Below, piece by piece: positions 14,866-23,014 of a DNA stretch of 43,825 bases. Numbering within the stretch: position 1 is the stretch's first letter; the number at the start of each line of letters is the position of its first letter. Source of the stretch: an uncultured Peptostreptococcaceae bacterium (GTDB lineage: Bacteria > Bacillota > Clostridia > Peptostreptococcales > Anaerovoracaceae); the NCBI GenBank assembly GCA_949740445.1, contig CATJIF010000060.1:1-43825 (forward strand). Direction: 5' to 3'. The translations under genes were made by a program, and so were the position numbers. The notes under the pieces are model-generated. The model had not been told where the DNA came from, ran no database searches, and saw nothing but the letters and a program-made list of their open reading frames with translations.

Positions 14866-15765
14866 ATGATTTACACCGATTTAGCCATTGAAAGTGCCGC
14901 TGCGCTGCAAAGCGACCCAGGCAACGCTGCCGGACTCTCTGGCGTAACCATCGACGAGGATCGCTTTTCCGACGATGTGCTCGTTACGCGCATTGTCGTG
15001 GAAGAGGAGGAAGCTGCCCGCCGCATGGGCAAGCCCTGCGGCTCTTACATTACCATCGAATCGAAACAGCTGCTGTCCGATTCGCAGTCCTCCGCACGAA
15101 AGACCAGCCGCGCCCTGGCAAGGGAGCTGTCGCGCCTGATTCCCTTTCACGATCACTTAAAGGTTCTGGCCGCCGGCATCGGCAACGAAAAAATCACGCC
15201 GGATTCCCTGGGGCCTCATACGGTTTCCAAGATCCGCGTTACCCGGCACCTGTTTCTCATGTACGATTGCGACGGCGACCCGGAACAGTCCAATGTCTGC
15301 GCCATCAATCCCGGCGTCATGGCGCAGACCGGGGTAGAAACGGCGGAGATCCTGCGGCGCATCGTGGATTTTATCCGGCCGGATGCACTGCTTGCCGTAG
15401 ATTCGCTTGCCGCACGCGATATCGACCGCATGAATACTACCATCCAGATGACCGATACCGGCATTTCTCCCGGCGCCGGCGCCAATAACCGCCGCGCACA
15501 GCTGACGAAGGACACTGTCGGCTGCCCCGTAATCGCCATCGGCGTCCCCACGGTCATCCATTGCGAAACGCTGCTACAGGATTCTCTGCCGGAGGCGGCT
15601 CAGAACATCGGCCTTCCGCCTCTAAAGGCCCCTGACCTCATCGTTACGGCAGCCAACATCGACCAGGTCATACACAGCTTTTCGTCCGTCATCGCCGAGG
15701 GCATCGACTTCGCCCTCCATCCCGGTCTGTATCCGGAAGTGGTTTCCACCGGAGCCGGGCTGTAA
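14866..15765 (+). CDS. gpr: GPR germination endopeptidase (spore protease)
   Basis: A 299-residue protease of the GPR family, which degrades small acid-soluble DNA-binding proteins when spores germinate. It begins MIYTDLAIESA with a short pro-segment as in zymogen GPR. Core family sequence includes AAGIGNEKITPDSLGPHTVSKI, CAINPGVMAQTGVET, DALLAVDSLAARDIDRMNTTIQM and VGCPVIAIGVPTVI. Length is somewhat shorter than Bacillus GPR (about 370), as usual in clostridia. AAGGAG lies 8 nt before the ATG, behind a forespore promoter. It is divergent from rpsT. Confidence 0.95.
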   Translation: MIYTDLAIESAAALQSDPGNAAGLSGVTIDEDRFSDDVLVTRIVVEEEEAARRMGKPCGSYITIESKQLLSDSQSSARKTSRALARELSRLIPFHDHLKVLAAGIGNEKITPDSLGPHTVSKIRVTRHLFLMYDCDGDPEQSNVCAINPGVMAQTGVETAEILRRIVDFIRPDALLAVDSLAARDIDRMNTTIQMTDTGISPGAGANNRRAQLTKDTVGCPVIAIGVPTVIHCETLLQDSLPEAAQNIGLPPLKAPDLIVTAANIDQVIHSFSSVIAEGIDFALHPGLYPEVVSTGAGL

Positions 15766-15812
15766 GGGGCCGAACCCTGCTTTCGCAGAACGTAAGTTCC
15801 CAAAAACGCAAG

Positions 15813-15860
15813 GCCGCCGCAAGAGCTGCGGCGGCTGCTTTGACTGCGCAGGCGCAGTCA
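15813..15860 (+). terminator. Tandem hairpins after gpr
   Basis: First hairpin: GCCGCCGC (15813-15820) with GCGGCGGC (15828-15835), followed by TGCTTT. Second: TGACTGCGC (15841-15849), 2-nt loop, GCGCAGTCA (15852-15860), followed by TTTATAAT. They sit between convergent gpr and the desulfidase gene and probably act as a two-sided end, although neither T tract is strong. Confidence 0.6.
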
Positions 15861-15905
15861 TTTATAATCATTACTCTACCTGTTACGTTGTGTGTTGTTT
15901 TTCCC

Positions 15906-17225
15906 CTATTTATTCAAAATGATATCCAGGACAACCCGGTCCATCTTCGCCATACCCTCTTTCGATACGCGGACAAAGTTGTCGATCATTTCCTGCTCGC
16001 TCTCCCCGACGACGCCGTCCGTTGCGGCGATGCCGCGGCCTTCCATGGCCATCAGGGCCGCCAAAAGCCCGGCGTGCGTGCAGGTCGCTACCTTCATGGC
16101 GCATCCGGCCTTCGCTCCGTCGCACATCATGCCAGCCACATTGCCCAGGGCCGTTTTCATTGCGGAGAGCATCTGCGCCTCTGCCCCGCCCATCAGATAC
16201 ACCGTGGCGCAGGCTGTTCCAGATGCGGCGATTACCGCTCCGCAGACAGCGGAAAGCACGCCTAATTTTTCTTTGATATGGATGGCCATCAGGCAGCTGA
16301 CAGCTACGGCGCGCAGCGTTTCCAGCCGGCTTTTCTGCCAGGCCTGGGCCACGCAGATTACGGGCAGCGTGCAGGTCAGTCCCTGATTGCCGCTTCCGGT
16401 GTTGCTCATAACCGGGATATCCGCTCCTGCCATCCTGGCATCTACGGCAGCGATGGTCCGGGCTATGGTGTTGTTAATCCAGTCGCCGGCCACGGCCCCG
16501 TCCGAAATTTTTCCGTGCAGCGCCGCGCCAAAGGCGGTGCCATACCCCTGCATAAGGCCTGCCTGCGAGATGGCGGTGTTCATTTCCACCGCCTGGGCGA
16601 CCCGCTCCAGATCTTCTTCCTGGGCTTCTTTTACAAATTGCAGAATGGATGCGATGGAAAGAACACTGTAGTCGGGCTTCGGCATGCCTTCTGCCGGCTG
16701 CGAAGCGGCCCCGTCCTGCAAGCTGCGATCCTGCGCCGCTTGTTTCTCACAGTCGCTTTCCACGGGTTGTCCATCCACCGTGACGGATGCGATGTGCAGA
16801 TAGTCGTCTTCTATCGTAACCTCCGCACAGCCTCCTTCGGTGCAAACCTTTACCCGGATGTACAGCGTCTTTTCCGTATCGGCCACGTGCGCGCTCACCT
16901 TTTTCTGCGCGATCATGGCATCGGCCTGGCGAAGATGCTCTTCTGTCAGCTGTGACAACACCTCCAGGCCATCTTGCGCCCTGCCGCCCAGCGCCCCCAG
17001 GGCGAGGGCGAGAGCGATGCCGCAGCGGCCTTCTGTCCGCGGAATGCAGACAGCCGAGGCATTTTTGATGATATTGACTGACAGCCAGGCCTCTATCGAC
17101 AGAATTTCACCCGTCAGATAGCTTTTTGCGCAGGCAGAGCCGTAAGCTACGCCTACAGGGTCGGTACAACCCAGTGCTGGTTTCAGCTGCTCTTCCAGTA
17201 TTTGAATGAATTTCTGTTTTTCCAT
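15906..17225 (-). CDS. L-cysteine desulfidase (UPF0597/CyuA-YhaM family)
   Basis: A 439-residue protein of the UPF0597 family, related to the alpha chain of iron-sulfur L-serine dehydratase. Family hallmarks are ALGCTDPVGVAYGSACA near the N-terminus (Cys ligand), MSNTGSGNQGLTCTLPV in the middle, and GMMCDGAKAGCAMKVAT near the C-terminus (further Cys ligands of a 4Fe-4S cluster). CyuA/YhaM of E. coli breaks L-cysteine into pyruvate, ammonia and sulfide without PLP. The 15-nt gap to the upstream ATC-hydrolase gene indicates one operon, which supports cysteine as the substrate. An insert rich in Gln, Asp and Ala (about 165-185) is not conserved in my memory of the family. No clear strong RBS beyond GAAAGCAGC-like sequence. 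Confidence 0.88.
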   Translation of the reverse strand: MEKQKFIQILEEQLKPALGCTDPVGVAYGSACAKSYLTGEILSIEAWLSVNIIKNASAVCIPRTEGRCGIALALALGALGGRAQDGLEVLSQLTEEHLRQADAMIAQKKVSAHVADTEKTLYIRVKVCTEGGCAEVTIEDDYLHIASVTVDGQPVESDCEKQAAQDRSLQDGAASQPAEGMPKPDYSVLSIASILQFVKEAQEEDLERVAQAVEMNTAISQAGLMQGYGTAFGAALHGKISDGAVAGDWINNTIARTIAAVDARMAGADIPVMSNTGSGNQGLTCTLPVICVAQAWQKSRLETLRAVAVSCLMAIHIKEKLGVLSAVCGAVIAASGTACATVYLMGGAEAQMLSAMKTALGNVAGMMCDGAKAGCAMKVATCTHAGLLAALMAMEGRGIAATDGVVGESEQEMIDNFVRVSKEGMAKMDRVVLDIILNK

Positions 17226-17240
17226 AGACGATGCTGCTTT

Positions 17241-17744
17241 CTATTTTTTATCAATGCGGATCTGACAGATGGGCTCGCCCTTGGCAATGACATCCCCCAG
17301 CTCAAAAGAGTAGCCGTCAAAGCGCGAAACGATGCCGCGGTCGCCATCCATGGCGATATCGCAAAGAAGGGCGATATCTTCGTTGGAAGCGCCAGCCTTC
17401 TTCCACGCCGCTACCAGCGGGCAGTAATGGAAATCAATGTGGAGCGCCTTCTCCGAGGTTTCCTTAAATTCCATCTCAAAGACCTTGCGCGTGGTTTCGT
17501 CGGCAAAGACTTTGGCAAATTCCCGCAGATCTTCTGGGTCTTTGCAGTTTTTCATCATCTTTTCGATGCCGTGAAAGCATCCGCAGCGATAAATGGCAGC
17601 GCGGCCCAGCTTTTCCATATCCGCTCCAGCCTTGCGCGCTTCATCCAGCAGGAAATAAAACCACGTCGCCCTGTGCTCGATGGCGTTTCTTACCAGCGTT
17701 ACCTTTTCTTCGTTAATCGTCGGGTTGTTTGCAATCTCAGCCAT
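17241..17744 (-). CDS. L-2-amino-thiazoline-4-carboxylate hydrolase family protein
   Basis: A 167-residue protein matching the ATC hydrolase family. Visible family features are YRCGCFHG, the core DFHYCPLVAAWKKAGASNEDIALLCDIAMDGDRG (about 105-140), and the end GDVIAKGEPICQIRI. In Pseudomonas the enzyme opens L-2-amino-thiazoline-4-carboxylate to S-carbamoyl-cysteine, which is then turned to cysteine by a second hydrolase. Many clostridial homologues have untested activity. Here it is first in an operon with L-cysteine desulfidase, which fits delivery of cysteine to that enzyme (inference). AAGGAG lies 8 nt before the ATG. The second enzyme, S-carbamoyl-cysteine hydrolase, is not in the window. 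Confidence 0.87.
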   Translation of the reverse strand: MAEIANNPTINEEKVTLVRNAIEHRATWFYFLLDEARKAGADMEKLGRAAIYRCGCFHGIEKMMKNCKDPEDLREFAKVFADETTRKVFEMEFKETSEKALHIDFHYCPLVAAWKKAGASNEDIALLCDIAMDGDRGIVSRFDGYSFELGDVIAKGEPICQIRIDKK

Positions 17745-17810
17745 AATATCTCTCCTTTTCTTCCCCTGTGCATGGTTTCTGCCATGAGAAAATATATTCT
17801 TTTATCATAG

Positions 17811-17839
17811 ATTAAACTCGGCCCTTGGGGCCGAGTCAA
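17811..17839 (-). promoter_or_regulatory. Promoter/terminator overlap between azlCD and the ATC-hydrolase operon
   Basis: Minus strand: TTGACT (17834-17839), 17 nt, TTTAAT (17811-17816). The spacer is itself a GC-rich palindrome (CGGCCC-CAA-GGGCCG), and the wider element ACTCGGCCC-TTG-GGGCCGAGT (17816-17836, plus strand) ends in TTTAAT on the minus side. It can be read as the azlD terminator, as the promoter of the ATC-hydrolase operon, or both. Confidence 0.55.
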
Positions 17840-17946
17840 CAGGTAATTGATATATTTTTTGAATTTTTTTCCGAAGCTGCGCAAAGATGTCCGGCCTGGC
17901 CTTCAAGCGCCAGCGTTTCTTTCAAAGTTGAACCTCTGCTTTGCTG

Positions 17947-18252
17947 CTACAAAAACCGCTCCACGATAAAAACCGTGAGGCAGGCACACGCCGCTACGCT
18001 CACCAGCCCCTTTTCCCTCCACGCCAGCACGATGGCAACAGCAAAGCCTGAGGCAGCGGAAATCACGGAAGCGGTAGAGGTTAAAATCGCCGGAAAGGTC
18101 ATCGCCGCCAGCGTGGCGTAGGGGACATAGTACAGAAACGACTGGACAAAGCGGTTTTCGATGCGCCGGCGAATCAGCGTCAGCGGCAGCACGCGGATCA
18201 GATATGTAATCCCCGCCATGACTAAGATATACAGATAGATATTTCCTCTCAT
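17947..18252 (-). CDS. azlD: AzlD-family branched-chain amino acid exporter subunit
   Basis: A 101-residue membrane protein with four hydrophobic segments; the AzlD pattern ITYLIRVLPLTLIRRRIENRFVQSFLYYVPYATLAAMTFP is clear. AzlC and AzlD together export branched-chain amino acids and their analogues in Bacillus (BrnFE in Corynebacterium). Its start overlaps the azlC stop codon as ATGA, so the two are translated as a pair. The hairpin at 17816-17836 lies about 110 nt downstream. Confidence 0.92.
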   Translation of the reverse strand: MRGNIYLYILVMAGITYLIRVLPLTLIRRRIENRFVQSFLYYVPYATLAAMTFPAILTSTASVISAASGFAVAIVLAWREKGLVSVAACACLTVFIVERFL

Positions 18253-19028
18253 CGGGCGTCCCCTCCTTCCTGTGCTGCGGCTGTCCCCTGCGCGGCCGCT
18301 GCATCCTGCACCCCTTCTTCCTCCACAGGTTTTAAAACCGCTGCAACACCGGCTACAGCGATGGTGATAATGATAATCTGAAAGCCGGAGGAAATGGCTT
18401 TGAGGGCCGGAACCATCTGAAACAGCAGGCTTGCCGCCATGGCGAAAAGCACCGTGCCAGCGATCATCTTATCCTTTTTCGCAGGTGGCAAGATGACGGC
18501 TAAAAACATGCCGTAGATGGCGATGCCCAGAGCGCTGATCAGGCTCTCCGGCAGCACCTCGCCGCATAAAACGCCCAGCACAGTGCCGCTGGTCCAGCCC
18601 GGTGCTGCGGCGCAGATCAGGCCGTAGTTATACCAGGGCTGAAGCCTCCCCGGCCGGCAGACCGAAACGCCGAAAATTTCATCCGTGACGCCGTGGGCCA
18701 CAAAGAAGCGGTGGACAAACGGCGTGTTTTCATCCCACTTCTGCGAAAACGCACAGGCCATCAGGCAATATCGCAGGTTCAGCACCAACTGGGTTAAAAG
18801 CATTTCCACATAGGATGCCTTTGCGCCAATCAGTCCCAGCGCCGCAAACTGCCCCGCTGAGGTCAGGTTTGTAATGGACATCAGCCCCGCCTGAAAGGCT
18901 GTCATCCCCGTTTCCTTTGCCATGATGCCAAAGGCGAAGGACACCGCAAAATATCCTAAGCCGATGGGAATGCCGTCTCGAATCCCCTGTTTCCACAGAG
19001 AACCGCTGCGCGCTTCGTTTTCTGCCAT
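18249..19028 (-). CDS. azlC: AzlC-family branched-chain amino acid exporter subunit
   Basis: A 259-residue polytopic protein of the AzlC family: IPIGLGYFAVSFAFGIMAKETGMTAFQAGLMSITNLTSAGQFAALGLI, then LNLRYCLMACAFSQK and the HGVTDEIFGV motif. The C-terminus is a hydrophilic Ala/Gln-rich tail (last 30 residues) not usual in the family. The start is set at 19028 because AGAGGAG lies 8 nt upstream, inside a longer frame starting at 19046. It is divergent from a LysR regulator, the common arrangement for a controlled exporter. It pairs with azlD. Confidence 0.92.
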   Translation of the reverse strand: MAENEARSGSLWKQGIRDGIPIGLGYFAVSFAFGIMAKETGMTAFQAGLMSITNLTSAGQFAALGLIGAKASYVEMLLTQLVLNLRYCLMACAFSQKWDENTPFVHRFFVAHGVTDEIFGVSVCRPGRLQPWYNYGLICAAAPGWTSGTVLGVLCGEVLPESLISALGIAIYGMFLAVILPPAKKDKMIAGTVLFAMAASLLFQMVPALKAISSGFQIIIITIAVAGVAAVLKPVEEEGVQDAAAAQGTAAAQEGGDAR

Positions 19029-19046
19029 ACATGTAACTCCTCTCAC

Positions 19047-19220
19047 ACAGGCTGCAGCGCCCGTCTGCTGTATTTAACCATCTGGCAGCAGGCAACAGCC
19101 ACATAAACCATTGTAATTCATACGGTTTTACTATATAATGCAATCATATCATAAGTAAAGTTAAGTTTTTTCATTAAACTATTATTTTTTCTAATATATA
19201 AACGATTCTCCGGAGGAACT
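19047..19220. promoter_or_regulatory. Divergent control region between azlC and lysR
   Basis: A 174-bp gap that turns AT-rich between about 19110 and 19205. Candidate minus-strand -10 TATAGT (about 19127-19132) and plus-strand TAATATA (about 19192-19198) fit divergent promoters, but the -35 boxes are weak. LysR-type regulators usually bind such gaps, with T-N11-A dyads. I could not single out one convincing operator. Confidence 0.4.
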
Positions 19221-20123
19221 ATGAACCGCTACCAGATTTTCTTAAAAGTCCTCGCGCTCGGCAGCTTTACCAAAGCCGCCGAGGAGCTGGGCTACACCCA
19301 GTCCGCCGTCAGCCAAATGATCCATTCCCTCGAGTCGGAAATGGGAACAACGCTCCTGCTGCGCTCCCGCAGCGGCGTCGAGCTGACCGCCGACGGCAGT
19401 GAGCTGCTTCCCTATATCCACAACATCTGCAACAGTTACCACAGCCTGTCGGAAAAGCTGAAGGAAATGCACGGCCTGAAATCCGGCGTCATCCGCATCG
19501 GCACCTTTTCCAGCGTTTCGTGCCACTGGCTTCCCGGGTTAATCAACGAATTTCAGAGGGCCCATCCGGATATCAGTTTCCAGATTTATCAGGGGATGGA
19601 ATACTCCGATATGCAGCACTGGATTAAGGACGGCCAGGTGGACTTCAGCTTTTCCAGCCAGCACGTTCTGGACGGCCAGCACATCGCCCTGTGCGAAGAC
19701 CGGATGTTAGCGATCCTCTCGCCGGACCATCCCCTGGCCGACCGAAGCGTTATCCCTCTGTCCGAACTGGTGAAAGAACCGTATATCTTGCTGGAGGAAG
19801 GCTCTCTCAGCGAACTGACAGAAACCTTCCAAAACCTGCACCTTTCGCCCAACATCCGCTATCGCGTCCACGACGACTATACCATCATGTCCATGGTGGA
19901 GCTGAATATGGGTGTTTCTATCATATCGGAAATTTTTCTAAACCGCATGCCCTACCGCCTCACAGCCCGCGAGGTCGATCCTCCGATCACCCGCACGCTG
20001 TCCCTGGTCTTTCGCCGCTTCGAAACCCTGCCGGTGGCTGCCAGGCACTTTATCGACCTCATTGTAAGGACCTACGGTCAAAGCCCGGAGGGCCTTTCTG
20101 CGTGGAACGCCATGTCCCGCTAA
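19221..20123 (+). CDS. LysR-family transcriptional regulator
   Basis: A 300-residue LysR protein. The N-terminal winged helix-turn-helix is textbook: YQIFLKVLALGSFTKAAEELGYTQSAVSQMIHSLESEMGTTLLLRSRSGVELTADG. The C-terminal two-lobed effector domain starts near residue 90 (GVIRIGTFSSVSCHWLPGLINEFQRAHPDISF). CGGAGGA lies 7 nt before the ATG. It is divergent from azlCD, the likely target, and its stop codon overlaps that of the convergent esterase gene. The effector is unknown; a branched-chain amino acid or analogue is a guess from context. Confidence 0.93.
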   Translation: MNRYQIFLKVLALGSFTKAAEELGYTQSAVSQMIHSLESEMGTTLLLRSRSGVELTADGSELLPYIHNICNSYHSLSEKLKEMHGLKSGVIRIGTFSSVSCHWLPGLINEFQRAHPDISFQIYQGMEYSDMQHWIKDGQVDFSFSSQHVLDGQHIALCEDRMLAILSPDHPLADRSVIPLSELVKEPYILLEEGSLSELTETFQNLHLSPNIRYRVHDDYTIMSMVELNMGVSIISEIFLNRMPYRLTAREVDPPITRTLSLVFRRFETLPVAARHFIDLIVRTYGQSPEGLSAWNAMSR

Positions 20124-21232
20124 CACGTGGCAAAGGCCTGCCGGATCTCCCAGCCGATGCGCCCGATTTCCTCTTTTGCCTGATCGAATCTGTACCAGTA
20201 CAGGAGAAATCCGTGCATGAGACCGCGGACGCGCCGGCATAAGACCGGCGTTTTCGAAAGGAAAAGACGCCGGGCAAACGCTTCGCCGTCGTCTCTCAGC
20301 GGGTCGCACTCCGCGCTCAGGCACAGCGTTTTTGGCAAGCCGCTCAAATCCTCCGCCCTGCCCGGATTGAGATACGGATGGGCCTCGTCTGCACCTTTTG
20401 GCACATACTGCCGCATAAACCACTCCATCGACGAACGAGGCAGCACAAAGCCTCCGTTTCCGAAATCGCGAATCGAATCCGAATCTTTCGATAAATCCCT
20501 GCCTTCGCTGTCGAGGCATCCAAACGATCCGTAGCAAAGGATCTGCAGCCCGATGCGAAGCTCTTCTATCGCACAGCCGGCGCGGTTTTCCTGCGCTGTC
20601 CTCCGTACAAGCGCCTGCCATCGCGGATGCGCCTGCAGCTGTCCGCGCAGGTAATCGCGGTGCATCATCGACACCACGGCACTGATCGTCGCTCCGGCGC
20701 TGTCGCCTGCCAGCGCGATGCGGCTGCGGTCTGCGCAAAGCTCCTGCACGTGGGCAAAGGCCCACAAAAGCGCCCGATAGCCATCCTCCATGCAGGCGGG
20801 CCAGGGGTGTTCCGGCGCCAGGCGGTATCCCACGGAAAGCACCACGCAGTCCGCGGCGTTGGCGATGCGGCGGCACAGGTCGTCGTGGCTTGCGATGTTG
20901 TGGATTACGAAACCGCCTCCGTGAAAATACAAAAGCAGGGGGCGCGGCCTGCCGTCTGCGGCAGGCCAAAAAACCCTCGCCGGGATCGCTCCTGCGCGGC
21001 AAGTTTTATCATCCGGCGGAATCTGCAGATCCCGCCAGCCCGCAATGCTTTCGCGGTGCACTTTGTCGTTAAAGGTTATGTCCGAAGCCTTCCGCAGCAT
21101 GTCCACCGGGGCGCAGAGCGCCGGCGGATGGTTCAGTTTCTGCTTATAAAATGCCCGCACCTGCGGATGCAGCAGGCGCTGCAGCTCTTCGATCCTCTCT
21201 TGCGATCCGCATTCGATTCCGGAATGTTCCAT
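20120..21232 (-). CDS. Alpha/beta hydrolase, HSL/Aes-type esterase
   Basis: A 370-residue esterase of the hormone-sensitive-lipase group. The oxyanion-hole motif FHGGGFV, nucleophile elbow GDSAG (ALAGDSAGATIS), catalytic Asp in AECDPLRDDGEAF and His in GLMHGF are all present, so the active site is intact. The enzyme should hydrolyse small carboxylic esters; the natural substrate is unknown. It is cytosolic, with no signal peptide. Compared with Aes (about 320) it has an insert around 235-285 (LGCLDSEGRDLSKDSDSIRDFGNGG...). Its start lies 17 nt after panF, so it may be last in the yhdT-panF-esterase transcript. AAGGGGG precedes the ATG. Confidence 0.9.
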   Translation of the reverse strand: MEHSGIECGSQERIEELQRLLHPQVRAFYKQKLNHPPALCAPVDMLRKASDITFNDKVHRESIAGWRDLQIPPDDKTCRAGAIPARVFWPAADGRPRPLLLYFHGGGFVIHNIASHDDLCRRIANAADCVVLSVGYRLAPEHPWPACMEDGYRALLWAFAHVQELCADRSRIALAGDSAGATISAVVSMMHRDYLRGQLQAHPRWQALVRRTAQENRAGCAIEELRIGLQILCYGSFGCLDSEGRDLSKDSDSIRDFGNGGFVLPRSSMEWFMRQYVPKGADEAHPYLNPGRAEDLSGLPKTLCLSAECDPLRDDGEAFARRLFLSKTPVLCRRVRGLMHGFLLYWYRFDQAKEEIGRIGWEIRQAFATC

Positions 21233-21249
21233 CGACAGCCCCCTTCTTT

Positions 21250-22758
21250 CTAAAAACAGCTGCGAAGCGTTTCTTCATCGGGCTTTGTATCGGTCAGCAT
21301 CCCGGTGAGGAAATACGCTGCGCCGCCAAACAGCAACGCAATAACGATTTCGTGGATGTGGAAGGGTGCGATCTTCACCTGGTTGAAAAAGACGAAGGTC
21401 GCCACGCCCACGATAATCGAGGCGATGCAGCATTTGGCATTGCCCTTCTTCCAGTAGAGCCCTCCGACCAGCGGCCAGAAGAACGTAGCCTCGAGCCCGC
21501 CCATGGCAAACAGGTTAATCCACACGATGATATCCGGAGGCGACAGCGCAAAGAGGAAGGCGACGATGCCTAAAACCAGCGTAATGAGAAAACTGTAGCC
21601 GGAAATTTTTTGTTCTGCGGCAGCTTTGTCCGTCTGCGCATCCTTTGCGAGATAGCAAAGCCACAGGTCTTTGATCAATGTAGCTGAAGCCAGAATCAGA
21701 AGCGAGGATACGGTGGACATGACCGCTGCCAGCGGCGCTGCTAAAAACAGGCCCGCCGCCCAGCTGGGCATATAGCTCAGCACCACGTAGGGAATGACCT
21801 GGTCCGTGCTTGCGATCCCCTCCTCCGGCAGCAGCGGCAGCGTCAGTGCGCCAGCAAAGTGCATGCCGATCATCAGGATGCCCACGACGACGGTTCCGTA
21901 GAGCATGGCCCTGTGCATGGACTGCGTGTCTTTAAACCCCATGCCGCGCACAGCGGTCTGCGGCAGCCCCAGAACTCCGACACCTACCAGCACCCAGAAC
22001 GAAATCATATATCCCGGCGTCAGCGCCGCATTGCCGTCGCTGTAGGGCCCTTTGCCCAAAAGGTCCCAGCCGGGGTTGATCTCCGACAGCTGCGAGGTAA
22101 TCGCCTCCATGCCGCCGCCCGCGCGCAGGACGAAAAACAGCAGTAAAAATGTACCGATAGTCATAATGATTCCCTGAAAAGTGTCGGTAATGACCACTGC
22201 CCGAAAACCGCCGATTGATGTATAAAGGATGACGATTGCGGCAAACACCGCAAGCCCCACGCCGTAAGGAAGCCCCGTCACCGACTGAATCAGCGTCGCG
22301 CCGCCGATGAACTGGGCCACCATCTGCGTAATGAAAAAGCAGACCAGGCAGATGCCGCACAGCGCAACGACCGCTGGGCTCTGATAACGCGCCCGGAAAT
22401 AATCCGTTACAGTTACCGCATTGATCCTGCGGGAAATCAGCGCGAATTTCTTTCCCACCACGCCCAGCGTTAAAAAGGCGGTTCCGATTTGAATTGCCGC
22501 CACCCAGGACTGCGTCAGCCCCCAGCTGGCAGCCAGCCCCGGGCCGCCCAAAAAAGAGCTTGCGCTGGTATAGGTTGCCACCAGCGTCATCGCCAGCACC
22601 AACCCGCCCATGGAGCGCCCGCCCATAAAATAGCTCTGAAGAAAGCCGCCCTCAGCCGCCTGCTTTGCCGAGCGTCGGCTCATAAAAATACCCAGCGCCA
22701 TGTTGGCGAGCAGGTAGGTAAGAAGTATACATAAAATTGTAATCTGTTTACTTGTCAT
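21250..22758 (-). CDS. panF: Sodium/pantothenate symporter
   Basis: A 502-residue SSS-family transporter close to E. coli PanF: YFMGGRSMGGLVLAMTLVATYTSASSFLGGPG, GKKFALISRRINAVTVTDYFRARYQS, MVAQFIGGATLIQSVTGLPYGVGL and LYTSIGGFRAVVITDTFQGIIM are near-identical in pattern. It imports pantothenate with Na+ (known for the family). It overlaps the upstream yhdT by 11 nt, the standard panF partner arrangement. GGAGGAGG lies 9 nt before the ATG. A structured leader upstream of yhdT may control both. Confidence 0.93.
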   Translation of the reverse strand: MTSKQITILCILLTYLLANMALGIFMSRRSAKQAAEGGFLQSYFMGGRSMGGLVLAMTLVATYTSASSFLGGPGLAASWGLTQSWVAAIQIGTAFLTLGVVGKKFALISRRINAVTVTDYFRARYQSPAVVALCGICLVCFFITQMVAQFIGGATLIQSVTGLPYGVGLAVFAAIVILYTSIGGFRAVVITDTFQGIIMTIGTFLLLFFVLRAGGGMEAITSQLSEINPGWDLLGKGPYSDGNAALTPGYMISFWVLVGVGVLGLPQTAVRGMGFKDTQSMHRAMLYGTVVVGILMIGMHFAGALTLPLLPEEGIASTDQVIPYVVLSYMPSWAAGLFLAAPLAAVMSTVSSLLILASATLIKDLWLCYLAKDAQTDKAAAEQKISGYSFLITLVLGIVAFLFALSPPDIIVWINLFAMGGLEATFFWPLVGGLYWKKGNAKCCIASIIVGVATFVFFNQVKIAPFHIHEIVIALLFGGAAYFLTGMLTDTKPDEETLRSCF

Positions 22759-23014
22759 CTTCGCCCTCCTCCGACAACGGGAAATTTACGAATACCTTTT
22801 TCAGCAAAAATGCGACGCCAGCCACGGCTACAACGAATACCCCCGGCGTAGATAATACCCACCACAGCGGAAGATTCATCACCCGGATGGGAACTCCCGA
22901 CAGACCGTAGCCAAAGCCCACGTGCCAAACAAAGCACAAAGCAAACAAGGCCACCGTAGCTCTGACCTCCTTTCGAATCTGACGATCCTTTTCTTTCTGC
23001 GTCATCCTTTTCAT
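22748..23014 (-). CDS. yhdT: YhdT-family (DUF997) small membrane protein
   Basis: An 88-residue protein with a charged N-terminus, then two hydrophobic segments (about 19-40 and 52-75) with the YhdT features ATVALFALCFVWHVGFGYG and LPLWWVLSTPGVF. YhdT is found next to panF in many bacteria; its function is not known, but an accessory role to the symporter is often assumed. The start is set at 23014 with AAGGAG 12 nt upstream; a longer frame to 23080 would begin inside the structured leader. Confidence 0.85.
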   Translation of the reverse strand: MKRMTQKEKDRQIRKEVRATVALFALCFVWHVGFGYGLSGVPIRVMNLPLWWVLSTPGVFVVAVAGVAFLLKKVFVNFPLSEEGEDDK

